Part shown: piece after piece, positions 1 to 7,432 of the stretch | How positions within the stretch are numbered: position 1 is the stretch's first letter | How the letters are laid out: each line of letters opens with the position of its first letter | DNA from: Planctomycetota bacterium | GTDB lineage: Bacteria; Planctomycetota; PUPC01; DSUN01 | NCBI GenBank assembly: GCA_016872875.1 | Contig: VGYW01000183.1 | Coordinates: 1 to 15,865, forward strand | Length of the DNA stretch: 15,865 bases | Reading direction: 5' to 3' | Made by a program: the position numbers and the translations under genes | Notes under the pieces: model-generated | Database searches by the model: none | What the model saw: only the letters and a program-made list of their open reading frames with translations | Told to the model about the DNA's origin: nothing

Positions 1-30
1 CGGTGGCCGAATGCGATAAATCCCAGGGGG

Positions 31-52
31 TCTGGGGGACTGGTCCCCCAGA
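31..52. repeat. Perfect GC-rich palindrome (REP-like hairpin)
   Basis: A 10-bp arm, TCTGGGGGAC, is followed after a TG loop by its exact complement. It lies about 120 nt beyond the stop codon of the serine protease gene. No T-run follows on either strand, so it is not a classical intrinsic terminator. A REP-like element or a 3' RNA-protecting hairpin is the simpler reading. Confidence 0.55.
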
Positions 53-112
53 GGCGAGTTTGCCTTTGCGTTCCCGCGGCGCGGAGAGCGTCGCCCGGGG
101 AGGCTCAAGAAC

Positions 113-127
113 TTGGGACGTTCCCAA
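113..127 (-). terminator. Weak candidate terminator hairpin after the protease gene
   Basis: On the minus strand a TTGGGA / TCCCAA stem with an ACG loop is followed by GTTCTT. It sits about 45 nt past the protease stop codon, at the end of the long minus-strand gene series. The stem is only 6 bp and the T-run is poor, so this is tentative. Positions 1-169 otherwise show no gene that I can support. Confidence 0.25.
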
Positions 128-169
128 TGGTCTGCGGGAACAGATGGCCGCGGAGGGAACGTTATGGCG

Positions 170-979
170 CTAGCGCGGGGCGATGGGGAGGGGGGCGGGC
201 CTGGGCTTGAGGGCGTCGTCGAGCAGCGGCTTGGCGAGGTGGATGGGGATGGCGTAGGTGATGCCGGTGGAGATGACCTTCTCCTTGATCTTGCGGATGA
301 AGCCGCTGTTGACTATTCCGAGGACCTTGCCGTTGGCGGGGTCGAAGAGGGGTCCGCCGCTGTGGCCGGGATGGGCGGTGGCATCCAGTTGGAAGACGTT
401 GAAGGGGTTGCGGAGGGCCTCGATGGTGTCGGCGTCGAGGAGCTTGCTGCTGGCGGCTGGGATGGCGATGGGGCTGATGCCGCTGACGATGCCGACGCAG
501 GTGGTGGGGTGAAGTCCGAGGAAGAAGCCGAAGGGGAAGCCTGTGAGGGCGATGGCCTGCCCCTCGCGGACGCGGGCGGAGTCGCCGAGCTCGAGGGGGA
601 CGTAGTGGCCGCCTTTGACGTCCAGGAGGGCGACGTCGTGCCGGGCGTCGCGTGCGAGGACGGTGGCGGGGTGGCCGTCGCGGTTGGGGTCGCTGGGGAG
701 GAAGACTCGGAGGTCGCCGAGTCGCTTGCGCTCGGCGGCGGCCTCGAGGACGTGGTTGGCGGTGAGGAAGCGGCCGCGGGCGTCGATGAAGAAGCCGGAG
801 GCGAGGAACTCGAGGGCGGGGTGGTTGGCGGGGTTGAGTGTGCCGACGACGCCGATGCCGCAGCGGACGCGCGCCACGATGTCGGGGAAGCCGGGCGGCG
901 GCTCGCGGCCCGGCACGCCGCCCGCGAGTGCGCAGGCGGCGAAGGCCAGGGCCGCAAAGAAGGGGTAAATGGGCAACAT
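170..979 (-). CDS. Exported trypsin-like serine protease (S1/HtrA-like, no PDZ)
   Basis: This is a 269-residue chymotrypsin-fold protease. The catalytic triad is visible as His76 in TANHV, Asp115 in HDVALLD and Ser207 in GHSGGP, with the usual spacing for HtrA/DegP-type (S1C) proteins. A hydrophobic N-terminus (residues 5-19) ending ALA-GG looks like a Sec signal peptide, so it probably acts in the periplasm or at the cell surface. The chain stops soon after the protease domain, so the PDZ domains of DegP are absent. The ATG at 979 is preceded by AGGAG at good spacing. It lies 77 nt downstream of the giant membrane protein gene on the same strand, separated by a heptamer array, and may be co-transcribed. 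Fold and triad are clear from sequence; the substrate is unknown. Confidence 0.88.
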   Translation of the reverse strand: MLPIYPFFAALAFAACALAGGVPGREPPPGFPDIVARVRCGIGVVGTLNPANHPALEFLASGFFIDARGRFLTANHVLEAAAERKRLGDLRVFLPSDPNRDGHPATVLARDARHDVALLDVKGGHYVPLELGDSARVREGQAIALTGFPFGFFLGLHPTTCVGIVSGISPIAIPAASSKLLDADTIEALRNPFNVFQLDATAHPGHSGGPLFDPANGKVLGIVNSGFIRKIKEKVISTGITYAIPIHLAKPLLDDALKPRPAPLPIAPR

Positions 980-1003
980 GAAGGTCTCCTCGTGCCAATC
1001 TGG

Positions 1004-1038
1004 GATTTTCGATTTTCGATTTTTGATTTTTGCCTTTT
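1004..1038. repeat. Heptamer array in the giant gene-protease intergenic gap
   Basis: Five 7-bp units on the plus strand read GATTTTC, GATTTTC, GATTTTT, GATTTTT, GCCTTTT. The array fills much of the 77-nt gap between the giant gene's stop and the protease start. Its unit matches the A/T-rich half of the arrays at 5877 and 9865, and its last unit matches the GCCTTTT array at 10376. Confidence 0.85.
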
Positions 1039-1056
1039 GACTTGTCTTCTCACTCC

Positions 1057-4000
1057 TTACTTGGTCTTGGCCGGCGGGCTGATGGTCTCGACCCGCTCGA
1101 CTGGCGGCGTGGCCACCCGGCCCTGGCGGTCCACGAGGCGAACCAGGATGCGGAGCTTCTTGCCGGCGAGGCTGGCCCAGCCCTTGCCAGGCTCCGGGAT
1201 GTCGAGGGTCCAGGTGCCGTCGTCCTGGCGGGTCATGTCGTCGAAGCCGTGAGGGGCGGCGTCGGCGAGGGCGTAGTCGGCCTGGGGGCGGACGAGTGGG
1301 AGGAGGCCGCCGGTGCCCGGGCCATCGAGCCGGACGGCGACGCGGTGGGGGCCGCGCTGGCCGGGCGGCGGGCCGGGGAGCCAGACGGCTCGCGCCCCCG
1401 GGCGCGTGGTGGCCGAGACGGTCTGGCTCCGCGGGCCGTCCACGGTGCCGCCGCGGAGCGAGCGCACGAAGTAGTGATAGGTCACGTCGTTCTCCAGCGC
1501 GCCGTCCGCGTAGCTCAGCCCTTCGATAGGAAGGGGGTTGATTCGGGCGAAGCCGCTTTTGGGCTCGCGGCTGCGGAAGACGTTGTAGGCGGTGGCTTTG
1601 GGGTCGGGGCTTTTGGCCCAGGCGAGAGCGACCTGGCGGTCGCCCGGCCTAGCGGTGAGCTCGGCGGGGGGCGGCGGGAGGTCGCTCGCGGAGTCCACCT
1701 CGGCCCACCAGGCGGCGTCGAGGCGCTCGATCTCGCGTGCGAGGCGGACGCGGAGTGCGGCGAGCAGTTGGGGGTCGCGGCAGGGCACGCGGAGGGTGCC
1801 TGCGGCGCCGGCGGCCTCGGCCAGGAGGCGCTCGGCGGCGGCCACGAGCGGGGCGTGGCGCTCGGCGTTCCGCTCGCGCAGCAGCCGCGCGCGGTCCCAC
1901 AGCAGGCGGAGGCAGGCGTAGTCCTCCACGCCGTCGCGCAGGGCTGCGAGTCGGAGCGAGGCGTGCGGCTGCTCGGGGCTGCCGGGGTAGAGCAGTGCCT
2001 CGCCGCGGAGGTCGTCGGCGTCTCCCCAGCGGTTGACTCCGCGCAGGAAGAGCGCGCGGACGCCGTGCTGCCAGGCGAGCCAGGGGAGGAGGCGCACGTG
2101 GGCGAGAGGGGATGAGAGGAGGAGGCTGGGGGTCTGGAGCTCTGGGGACTGTGCGGCGAGGTCCCAGCCCTCGCGGCGCGCGGTGCGGGAGAGGCGGACC
2201 TCGACGTCCTCATCGGCGGGACGCCTGGGCGGGTCGGGCGCGATGGGGCGCCGCCAGACGTGAGCCACGAGGTCGCCGGGTGGCTCGCCGTCGCCGCCCG
2301 CGAGGAGGAGGAGCGCGGGGCGCTCCTCGGCGAGGCCTCGCGCGGCGGCGACGAGGCGCGCGCGCTGCCCCTCCTCAGGGGGCGCGAGCGGGAGCAGAAT
2401 GGCGCCGCGCCGGCCCCAGCCGGCCCCCAGGAGCCGGCTGGCGCAGCGCGCCGCGCGCACGACGTCGGGGTCGTTCGGCCCTGGGGCCGCCGAGGCGGTC
2501 TCGCGCAGTGCCACGAACTCGTGGCCCCTCTTGAGGGCGGGGAGGATTTCCTCCATGTCGGCCTCCTCGTCGCCTCCGAGGAGCGGGATGGGGCAAACGC
2601 GGTGGCGGAGGAGAAGCTCGTAGAGGCCGCGGCGGCCCTCCTTGGGCAGGGGTCCGGCGAGGGCATACTGCTTGCGGATGGCTTGCTCGTCGAGGGGGGC
2701 GATGATGGCCAACGGCTGCCCTTCGAGCGCGAAGGCCCAGCGGCGGAGGCGCACGGGCACCCGCACGGGGTCGAGGCCGCGCGGCTGGACGCTGACGTGG
2801 CCCGCGTAGTCGCCGGGCGGCAGGTCTGGCGGGACCTCGAGGGTGACGAGGACGCAGCGTGCGGCGCCCGGCTCGAGGTCGAAGGGCTCGAATGGCCGCA
2901 GAGGGTCGGGCACCCAGCCGGCGGCCTCGGGCGGGAGAGTTGGCCGCGGCTTCACCTCCACATCGTCCACAAGCTCAATGGCCGCGGCCGAGGAGGGGAG
3001 CGAGCCGCCGGCGAAAGAGAGCGGCGAGACCTCCACGCGAACCGCCTGGAGCTTGTCCCAGAGTGCGATGACGACGAGCTGGATGGCCTCGGCTTCGCCG
3101 CCGGCGGCGGCGAGCTCGGCCGGGCCGCTCAGCCGGTCGGGCGGGGCGAGGGCCGGGTTGCGCGTGGTGATGCGCTGGGTGGGAGGCGCCACGCTGACGG
3201 CGAAGCGCGGCGATTCGCCACCCGGTGGCACGGGCCTCTGGCCTGTGTCGGCAGACCACAGGCGGGACGCCTGTGCCACCCAGCGGAGGCGGCGGCACTC
3301 GTCGGCCAGCTCGCCGAGGGCGCGCTCCGCGGCCGCAAGGTCGGCGTCGCTGAGTTGCGCGGCCTTGGGGTCCAACTGCCCCGCCCAGGCGGCCAGGCGC
3401 GCGGCGGCGGCATCCGCGGCCTTCCGTGCCAGTGTGGGTGCGCCGCGGCCCACGGCTTCGCGGAGCTCTTCGTCAAGCGCCTTGGCCCTGGCCAACGCAA
3501 GCTCGCGGCGGCTCTGCGGCGTCGGCTCGTAGATAGCCACGTCGGTGACGTAGAAGCGTGAGAGCGGCCCGAGGCGCGGGGCGCTCCACTCGATGGCCTC
3601 GAGCTCCGCGGGCGGGCCGAGGCGAGCGCCCGAGCCGCGCAGGGGGGCGAAGTCCTCCGCGAGCGAGAGGTCGAACGCCACCCACTGGCGCTCGGGCAGG
3701 TCGCGGACCGCCTGGTGCGGGACCGTGCTGCCCGCGGCGCGGGCGGCGATGGCCAGGCGGCTGCACTCGACGGCGTAGCAGTGGAAGAAGAGGCGGGTGC
3801 CCGCTCCGAGTGGGAGGCGCTGGACGAGGCTGACGCGCAGCTCCTCGTCGCCGATGGCCGGGCTGCGGTCGCCGATGATGCTCACGTGGGTGCCGCGCCA
3901 GTGGCGGCCTGGCGGCTTCTGAAAGGACTCGACCAGGACCGGCCGCACGCTGGGCGGGAGGCCGATGGCGGCGAGGTGCGCGCCTGGTTCGTCCTTCGCC

Positions 4001-5856
4001 GGCGGCACGGGTTGGGCAGTCGTCGGCTTCGGGGGCGTGGGTTCCGGCGGGCGGTGCGGCGACGCCACGCTCACCGGAGCCGCGCCGGGGCTCACCGGCG
4101 CGGGCGAGCCGGCGCGGACGAGGATGTGGATGGGGTTAGTGTAGAAGGAGAGGCGGGCGCCGTCGCCCACGCTTCGCCAGCCGCGGGCGCGGACGTAGAA
4201 GCCCACGCCGCCGTTGTGGTCCTGGGCCGGCGGGAGCCTGTGGGTGAGGCGCGCGGCCTCGCGGACGTTGCGGAAGCTGGCGACGACCGCCGGCTGGCCG
4301 GCGAAGTTCGACACCAGCTCCACCGCGTCGAGCTGGCTGGGGCGGCCGGCGAAGTCGGTCGCCGGCACGTCGAGGGCCAGCTCCACCGCCGCCTCGTCGT
4401 CGGGCGCCAGGCGTGCCACCTCGCCCATGCGGGCCGGGCGTTCGATGGACGGGGCGGCGACGCCGAAGTCGAGCTTGCGGACGATGCCGCCCTCGACGGC
4501 CCAGGTGCAGCCGCGGCGGAGGCCATCGAGGACTTGTTCCGTGGGCGGGGCCTCCGTGCCCCGCGGGGGGCGGAGCCCCCGCCCACCTGGACACCAGACA
4601 TAGGTGCGGGCGAACTCCCCAGGCCCGAAGGCGACCTCGGACTTCGGACCACGGACCACGGACCACGGACCGCAATCAGAGGCTGCGGCGGCGCCCCAGA
4701 GCCGGAAGCCGAGGTCGAGGAAGCGGTCCCACGTCCCACCGACCTCGGCCACCGCGGGGCTCCACTGGCTCCTGGCCTCGCGCGCCGAGAGCCGTTCGCT
4801 GCCGCTGAGCCCCAGGATTCCGGCGAAGATTTCGCGGTCGCGCTGCCATGATGACAGCTCGGCCCAGGCGCCAGTGTTGGCCAGCACCACGGGCAACGGT
4901 CCTGTGCCACCAGCCGCATTGGCCCGGAGCCATTGCAGCAGCTCCTCGCCGCTCGTGCCGCGCCCCGCGTGCCGCGTCCCGCGCCCCTCTTGCCAGCGGC
5001 GGAAGGCGGCGGCCACCCCTGCTTCGTCGGGACGCGGCGGGAGGAGCACGAGCGCGGCCCCCCCGCCCGCGGTCTCGCACGTGAGGCCCGACAGGATGGC
5101 CATGCCCCCGTGCTTCGCACGCAAAGGCTGAAGGGGCGCCGGGGCGTCGAGCAGCACGACGAAGCCGCAGCCGTTGGCCTTCGCGCGCTCGACCACTTCG
5201 GCGGGCGTCCCACCCTGCGGAACCCTTGCGCCCAGGTCGCCGCACAGCCAGGCCCCCTGCGGGTCCCAGGCCGCGTGGACGAGTCCGAGGCGCTGGCCGA
5301 CTGGGACGCCGAGGCGTCTGGACACCGCCTGTGCCCAGCGGCCCGTGTCGAGCGGGTCCGGGGTCTGCGCCTGCCTGGTGAGGGAGGGCCAAGTGACCCA
5401 GGCCACGGCCGCCCCCGCGAGTGCGAGGGGCAGGACGCCGAGCACCGCCGCCGCGGGCGCGTAGCCGGCGGTCTCGCGCCGCAGGCGGGCGAGGGCCTCC
5501 TCGGCCTCGGGCTGCCGCGGCAGGCCCCAGCGGATGTAGGCCGCGTAGCCGCAGGCCGCCGCGAGGAGCATGAACGCCACGGCCTGGAACGCGGCATTGG
5601 AGACCGCGGGCGAGTAGAGCGCGGCCTGCCTGTCCAGCCAGGCGTGCATGAAGAAAGCGTCGGCGGCCGGGAGATGCGCGTCGCCCCCGCCGGTGAACCT
5701 CTGAGCGATGACGTCGGGCACGAGCGCCAGGCCGCCGCACGCGCCCATCAGCACGGGGAGCCAGATGAGCCAGCGGCGGCGCCACAGCAGCATCGGCAGG
5801 CCAAGCAGCGACGCCGCTCCCATCCCGACCGCGATATGAACCTGGGGCATGGGCAT
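1057..5856 (-). CDS. Giant membrane-anchored PHP-like / GH123(DUF4091)-like / Fn3 multidomain protein
   Basis: This is about 1599 residues when started at the ATG at 5856, which has GGGAGG upstream; an in-frame ATG at 5877 lies inside a heptamer array and lacks a ribosome site. Four hydrophobic segments are visible near residues 7-25, 29-50, 85-107 and 135-156. Residues about 190-600 resemble a PHP metallohydrolase-type module (GDL, GGTPAEVVERAKANG, GLTCET, ending in a TNPI strand), but the HxH metal ligands are missing, so it looks degenerate. A carbohydrate-binding-like beta region (about 650-800) and an Ala/Leu-rich helical stretch (about 800-860) follow. Residues about 890-1400 resemble the GH123/DUF4091 group, with the typical ending LYPGSPEQP...RLAALRDGVEDY. 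An Fn3 domain lies near 1440-1520. It probably acts on glycans at the envelope. Three or four repeat elements are embedded in frame. Domain calls are by eye. Confidence 0.8.
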   Translation of the reverse strand: MPMPQVHIAVGMGAASLLGLPMLLWRRRWLIWLPVLMGACGGLALVPDVIAQRFTGGGDAHLPAADAFFMHAWLDRQAALYSPAVSNAAFQAVAFMLLAAACGYAAYIRWGLPRQPEAEEALARLRRETAGYAPAAAVLGVLPLALAGAAVAWVTWPSLTRQAQTPDPLDTGRWAQAVSRRLGVPVGQRLGLVHAAWDPQGAWLCGDLGARVPQGGTPAEVVERAKANGCGFVVLLDAPAPLQPLRAKHGGMAILSGLTCETAGGGAALVLLPPRPDEAGVAAAFRRWQEGRGTRHAGRGTSGEELLQWLRANAAGGTGPLPVVLANTGAWAELSSWQRDREIFAGILGLSGSERLSAREARSQWSPAVAEVGGTWDRFLDLGFRLWGAAAASDCGPWSVVRGPKSEVAFGPGEFARTYVWCPGGRGLRPPRGTEAPPTEQVLDGLRRGCTWAVEGGIVRKLDFGVAAPSIERPARMGEVARLAPDDEAAVELALDVPATDFAGRPSQLDAVELVSNFAGQPAVVASFRNVREAARLTHRLPPAQDHNGGVGFYVRARGWRSVGDGARLSFYTNPIHILVRAGSPAPVSPGAAPVSVASPHRPPEPTPPKPTTAQPVPPAKDEPGAHLAAIGLPPSVRPVLVESFQKPPGRHWRGTHVSIIGDRSPAIGDEELRVSLVQRLPLGAGTRLFFHCYAVECSRLAIAARAAGSTVPHQAVRDLPERQWVAFDLSLAEDFAPLRGSGARLGPPAELEAIEWSAPRLGPLSRFYVTDVAIYEPTPQSRRELALARAKALDEELREAVGRGAPTLARKAADAAAARLAAWAGQLDPKAAQLSDADLAAAERALGELADECRRLRWVAQASRLWSADTGQRPVPPGGESPRFAVSVAPPTQRITTRNPALAPPDRLSGPAELAAAGGEAEAIQLVVIALWDKLQAVRVEVSPLSFAGGSLPSSAAAIELVDDVEVKPRPTLPPEAAGWVPDPLRPFEPFDLEPGAARCVLVTLEVPPDLPPGDYAGHVSVQPRGLDPVRVPVRLRRWAFALEGQPLAIIAPLDEQAIRKQYALAGPLPKEGRRGLYELLLRHRVCPIPLLGGDEEADMEEILPALKRGHEFVALRETASAAPGPNDPDVVRAARCASRLLGAGWGRRGAILLPLAPPEEGQRARLVAAARGLAEERPALLLLAGGDGEPPGDLVAHVWRRPIAPDPPRRPADEDVEVRLSRTARREGWDLAAQSPELQTPSLLLSSPLAHVRLLPWLAWQHGVRALFLRGVNRWGDADDLRGEALLYPGSPEQPHASLRLAALRDGVEDYACLRLLWDRARLLRERNAERHAPLVAAAERLLAEAAGAAGTLRVPCRDPQLLAALRVRLAREIERLDAAWWAEVDSASDLPPPPAELTARPGDRQVALAWAKSPDPKATAYNVFRSREPKSGFARINPLPIEGLSYADGALENDVTYHYFVRSLRGGTVDGPRSQTVSATTRPGARAVWLPGPPPGQRGPHRVAVRLDGPGTGGLLPLVRPQADYALADAAPHGFDDMTRQDDGTWTLDIPEPGKGWASLAGKKLRILVRLVDRQGRVATPPVERVETISPPAKTK
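3224..3280. repeat. 57-bp palindromic element inserted in frame (type B)
   Basis: The arms begin GGTGGCAC and end GTGCCACC and are near-complementary over about 24 bp around a short loop. The element is 57 nt, exactly 19 codons, and encodes VAQASRLW followed by TGQRPVPP. It sits at the linker between the helical region and the GH123-like region of the giant protein. I recall similar GTGGCACAGGCGTCCCGCC repeats in related genomes, but this is unverified. Confidence 0.75.
4541..4586. repeat. GC-rich palindromic element inside the giant gene (type A, copy 1)
   Basis: A 46-nt near-perfect palindrome begins GTGGGCGGGG and ends CCCCGCCCAC, with a CCCCGCGGGG-like core. It lies in the coding region of the giant protein at about residues 424-439 and encodes PRGTEAPPT. 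A second copy with a longer loop is in the ATP-grasp gene at 11485-11549. Confidence 0.8.
4636..4677. repeat. In-frame heptamer array in the giant gene (first copy)
   Basis: On the minus strand six 7-bp units read GATTGCG, GTCCGTG three times, GTCCGAA, GTCCGAG. That is 42 nt, exactly 14 codons, and encodes DCGPWSVVRGPKSE. The first unit is identical to the dominant unit of the arrays at 5877 and 9865, linking this array to the same family. Confidence 0.8.
4954..4988. repeat. In-frame heptamer array in the giant gene (second copy)
   Basis: Five GC-rich 7-bp units on the plus strand read CGTGCCG, CGCCCCG, CGTGCCG, CGTCCCG, CGCCCCT. It encodes the low-complexity stretch RGTRHAGRGT in the PHP-like region. 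The period of seven is clear, but high GC raises the chance of coincidence. Confidence 0.6.
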
Positions 5857-5863
5857 TGAGCCG

Positions 5864-6298
5864 TCACCCTCCCACATTTCTGATTTTTGATTTTCGATTC
5901 TTGATTTTTGACTTCAATCCGCAATCCGCAATCCGCAATCCGCAATGCGGGTCCTCGCGCTCCCAGCGCACCATGTCGGCGGCGGCGAAGAAGCGCGCCA
6001 GGAACACCACGTAGCCGAGCAGCATCAGGCTGGCCAGGCCCAGGACGAAGAACAGAGCCGTCACATCGTCGCCCGCCAGCCAGGGGTGGAGCCAGGCGTA
6101 GCCGAAGAAGAGGTTGGCCAGGGGGTGGCTCGTGCCGCCAGCGCCCACGAGGCAGGGCGCCTCAGCCCAGAAGCCGCAGGCGAGGACGAACGGCGGCAGC
6201 CAGGCGAGCCACCGCCGCCGCAGCGCCACCGCCACGGCCCCAATCGCCGCACCGCACAGCGTGCCAATCAGGAAATGAGTGATCGGCCCCATGAGCAC
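5864..6298 (-). CDS. Small multi-helix membrane protein, paralogous to the N-terminus of the giant protein
   Basis: This is a 144-residue protein with hydrophobic segments near residues 5-25, 32-48, 75-90 and 83-110. The GTG at 6298 is chosen because GAGG stands 7 nt upstream; an ATG at 6292 is the alternative. The start (HFLIGTLCGAA, RRRWLAWLP) and the central HPLANLFFGYAWL resemble the first about 110 residues of the giant protein (HIAVGMGAA, RRRWLIWLP, AFFMHAWL). The two genes therefore seem to share a duplicated membrane module. The last about 26 residues are encoded by a heptamer array and are probably not a conserved domain. The stop codon lies 7 nt before the giant gene's start, and the giant gene's ribosome site overlaps this gene's last codons. 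I do not recognise a named family. Confidence 0.7.
   Translation of the reverse strand: MLMGPITHFLIGTLCGAAIGAVAVALRRRWLAWLPPFVLACGFWAEAPCLVGAGGTSHPLANLFFGYAWLHPWLAGDDVTALFFVLGLASLMLLGYVVFLARFFAAADMVRWEREDPHCGLRIADCGLKSKIKNRKSKIRNVGG
5877..5946. repeat. Bipartite heptamer array at a gene junction
   Basis: On the minus strand ten units keep continuous 7-bp phase: ATTGCGG four times, ATTGAAG, then TCAAAAA, TCAAGAA, TCGAAAA, TCAAAAA, TCAGAAA. It forms the C-terminal codons of the small membrane protein and ends just before the ribosome site of the giant gene. It has the same two-part layout as the array at 9865-9927. Confidence 0.9.
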
Positions 6299-6320
6299 CG
6301 CAATGCCTCATCAAGAGGAC

Positions 6321-6426
6321 CTATAAGGAAGGCAGGAAGGCAGGAAAGGAAGGCAAGCCGGCCAGACCGGTTGGCTTCGCGGCCCGATGCCTCCTCTCTT
6401 CTCCTGCATTCCTGCCTTCCTTATAG
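6321..6426. repeat. Long inverted-repeat hairpin between deacetylase and membrane protein genes
   Basis: A 25-bp arm (6321-6345, starting CTATAAGGAAGGCAGGAA) is matched by its complement at 6402-6426 with one mismatch. The arms contain tandem GGAAGGCA units. The 56-nt loop holds a smaller AAGCC / GGCTT stem. It begins 7 nt after the deacetylase stop codon and fills most of the 135-nt gap. It could attenuate or protect the transcript, or be a small mobile palindrome; no T-run follows. Confidence 0.85.
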
Positions 6427-6433
6427 CGAGTCC

Positions 6434-7420
6434 TCATCTTGCTTCCTCCCGAACCGCGCGGGCGACCTGGGTAAGCGTGAGGCTGGTCCAGCGGTTCGCC
6501 TGGCAGTGGGCGAGCACCTGTTCGAGGCGCGCGAAGTAGGCAGCGGAGGCCGCCTCTGTGGGCACCGCCGCGCTCGTGCCGGGCCACAGCTCGTTCGAGT
6601 GGATGCTAATGACCGCGGGAATGCCCATGCGCTCGGTGCGGCGGCAGACGGCCAGGAGCTCCTCGGCTGTGGCAGTGGCCGGCCGGAACCCGAGCACCTC
6701 TGCGATGCCCAGCGCCCGCAACGCACCGCGCACCACGCCCGGCATACGAAAGTATATCCCAAAAAGCCCCCTGGGAAAAGGCCGGCGGAAGACGCTCGTG
6801 AGCGGGACCTCGACCAGGGGCTTCATTTCTGATTTCTGATTTCTGATTTCTGCTTTCAATCCGGAATGGCCCCTGAGCGGCCGGCACACATCGGCCGGGT
6901 CCATCAGGTAGGGCGCGAAGGGCGCGCGCAGGAAGGGGTGGCTCTTCCCGACCTTCTCGAGCGGCCCGAGGCTGGAGTCCGCCTCGATCCCCAACTCGAG
7001 GAGGGTGGGGATTTGCGCCGGCGTGAGGCCGAAGAAGCCTGCGCGGTAGGAGGTCGGCCGGCGGCCGGTGGCCTCGGCCACGCGCTCCACCAGGTTCACC
7101 AGCTTCTCTCTGAGGCGCGGCGGCTCCACCTGGCTTGGCCGCAGGGTGTGGTTGCCGCGCTCGCCCTCCGCGATCGGTGGCACCTCCTCGGGGTGGAGGT
7201 GAGCGCCGAACTCGCAAGCCCATTCACGATAATCAGCAATCCTGGCCGCTGCCGAGTAGGTGAGCAGATAGGTCGGCCGCACGCCGTAGCGCCGGCACAG
7301 CTCCTGGAGCCGCTCAAGCCCATCAAACGAACGATAGGCCCCCGAGCAGCCGACCACGGACGGGTCATCCGGCTCCACGGACACTGTGACAACGAGTTGG
7401 GCAATCATCCAACCATCCAT
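6434..7420 (-). CDS. Polysaccharide-deacetylase-like (NodB-fold) protein
   Basis: This is a 328-residue protein. The beginning LVVTVSVEPDDP resembles the first strand of NodB-type carbohydrate esterases, although the usual catalytic Asp-Asp pair is altered (VSVEPD). GAHLHP (His74, His76) fits the metal-binding His motif, and SYRAG near residue 126 fits the RxG motif. C-terminal ISIHSNE resembles the last conserved His strand. It probably removes acyl groups from a glycan or is a related hydrolase. The stop codon of the preceding radical SAM gene abuts the ATG at 7420 (TGA then ATG); another ATG at 7408 would drop four residues. Both lie in an 8-bp repeat array, so the start is uncertain. A 42-nt heptamer array is inserted in frame at residues about 186-200. 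Confidence 0.78.
   Translation of the reverse strand: MDGWMIAQLVVTVSVEPDDPSVVGCSGAYRSFDGLERLQELCRRYGVRPTYLLTYSAAARIADYREWACEFGAHLHPEEVPPIAEGERGNHTLRPSQVEPPRLREKLVNLVERVAEATGRRPTSYRAGFFGLTPAQIPTLLELGIEADSSLGPLEKVGKSHPFLRAPFAPYLMDPADVCRPLRGHSGLKAEIRNQKSEMKPLVEVPLTSVFRRPFPRGLFGIYFRMPGVVRGALRALGIAEVLGFRPATATAEELLAVCRRTERMGIPAVISIHSNELWPGTSAAVPTEAASAAYFARLEQVLAHCQANRWTSLTLTQVARAVREEAR
6822..6863. repeat. In-frame heptamer array in the deacetylase gene
   Basis: On the minus strand the units are CGGATTG, AAAGCAG, AAATCAG three times, AAATGAA. That is 42 nt or 14 codons, encoding the lysine-rich stretch LKAEIRNQKSEM. The units match the A/T-rich half of the arrays at 5877 and 9865. Confidence 0.85.
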
Positions 7421-7432
7421 TCATCCATTCAT
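7401..7432. repeat. Solo 8-bp array spanning a stop/start junction
   Basis: On the minus strand four 8-bp units read GGATGAAT, GGATGAAT, GGATGGTT, GGATGATT and are followed by GCC. The same four-unit arm plus GCC occurs at 8861-8894 in the neighbouring intergenic hairpin. Here it encodes the last codons and stop of the radical SAM gene (ATG AAT GGA TGA) and the first codons of the deacetylase gene. Confidence 0.85.

Noticed and set aside
113..1252. Long plus-strand open frame opposite the protease gene
   Set aside because: Its product is Gly/Glu/Asp-rich low complexity and mirrors the protease frame, whose catalytic triad and ribosome site are clear.
1030..5859. Several plus-strand open frames of 300-430 residues opposite the giant gene
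   Set aside because: High GC makes stop codons rare in antisense frames. Their products show no domain and are Ala/Gly/Arg-rich.
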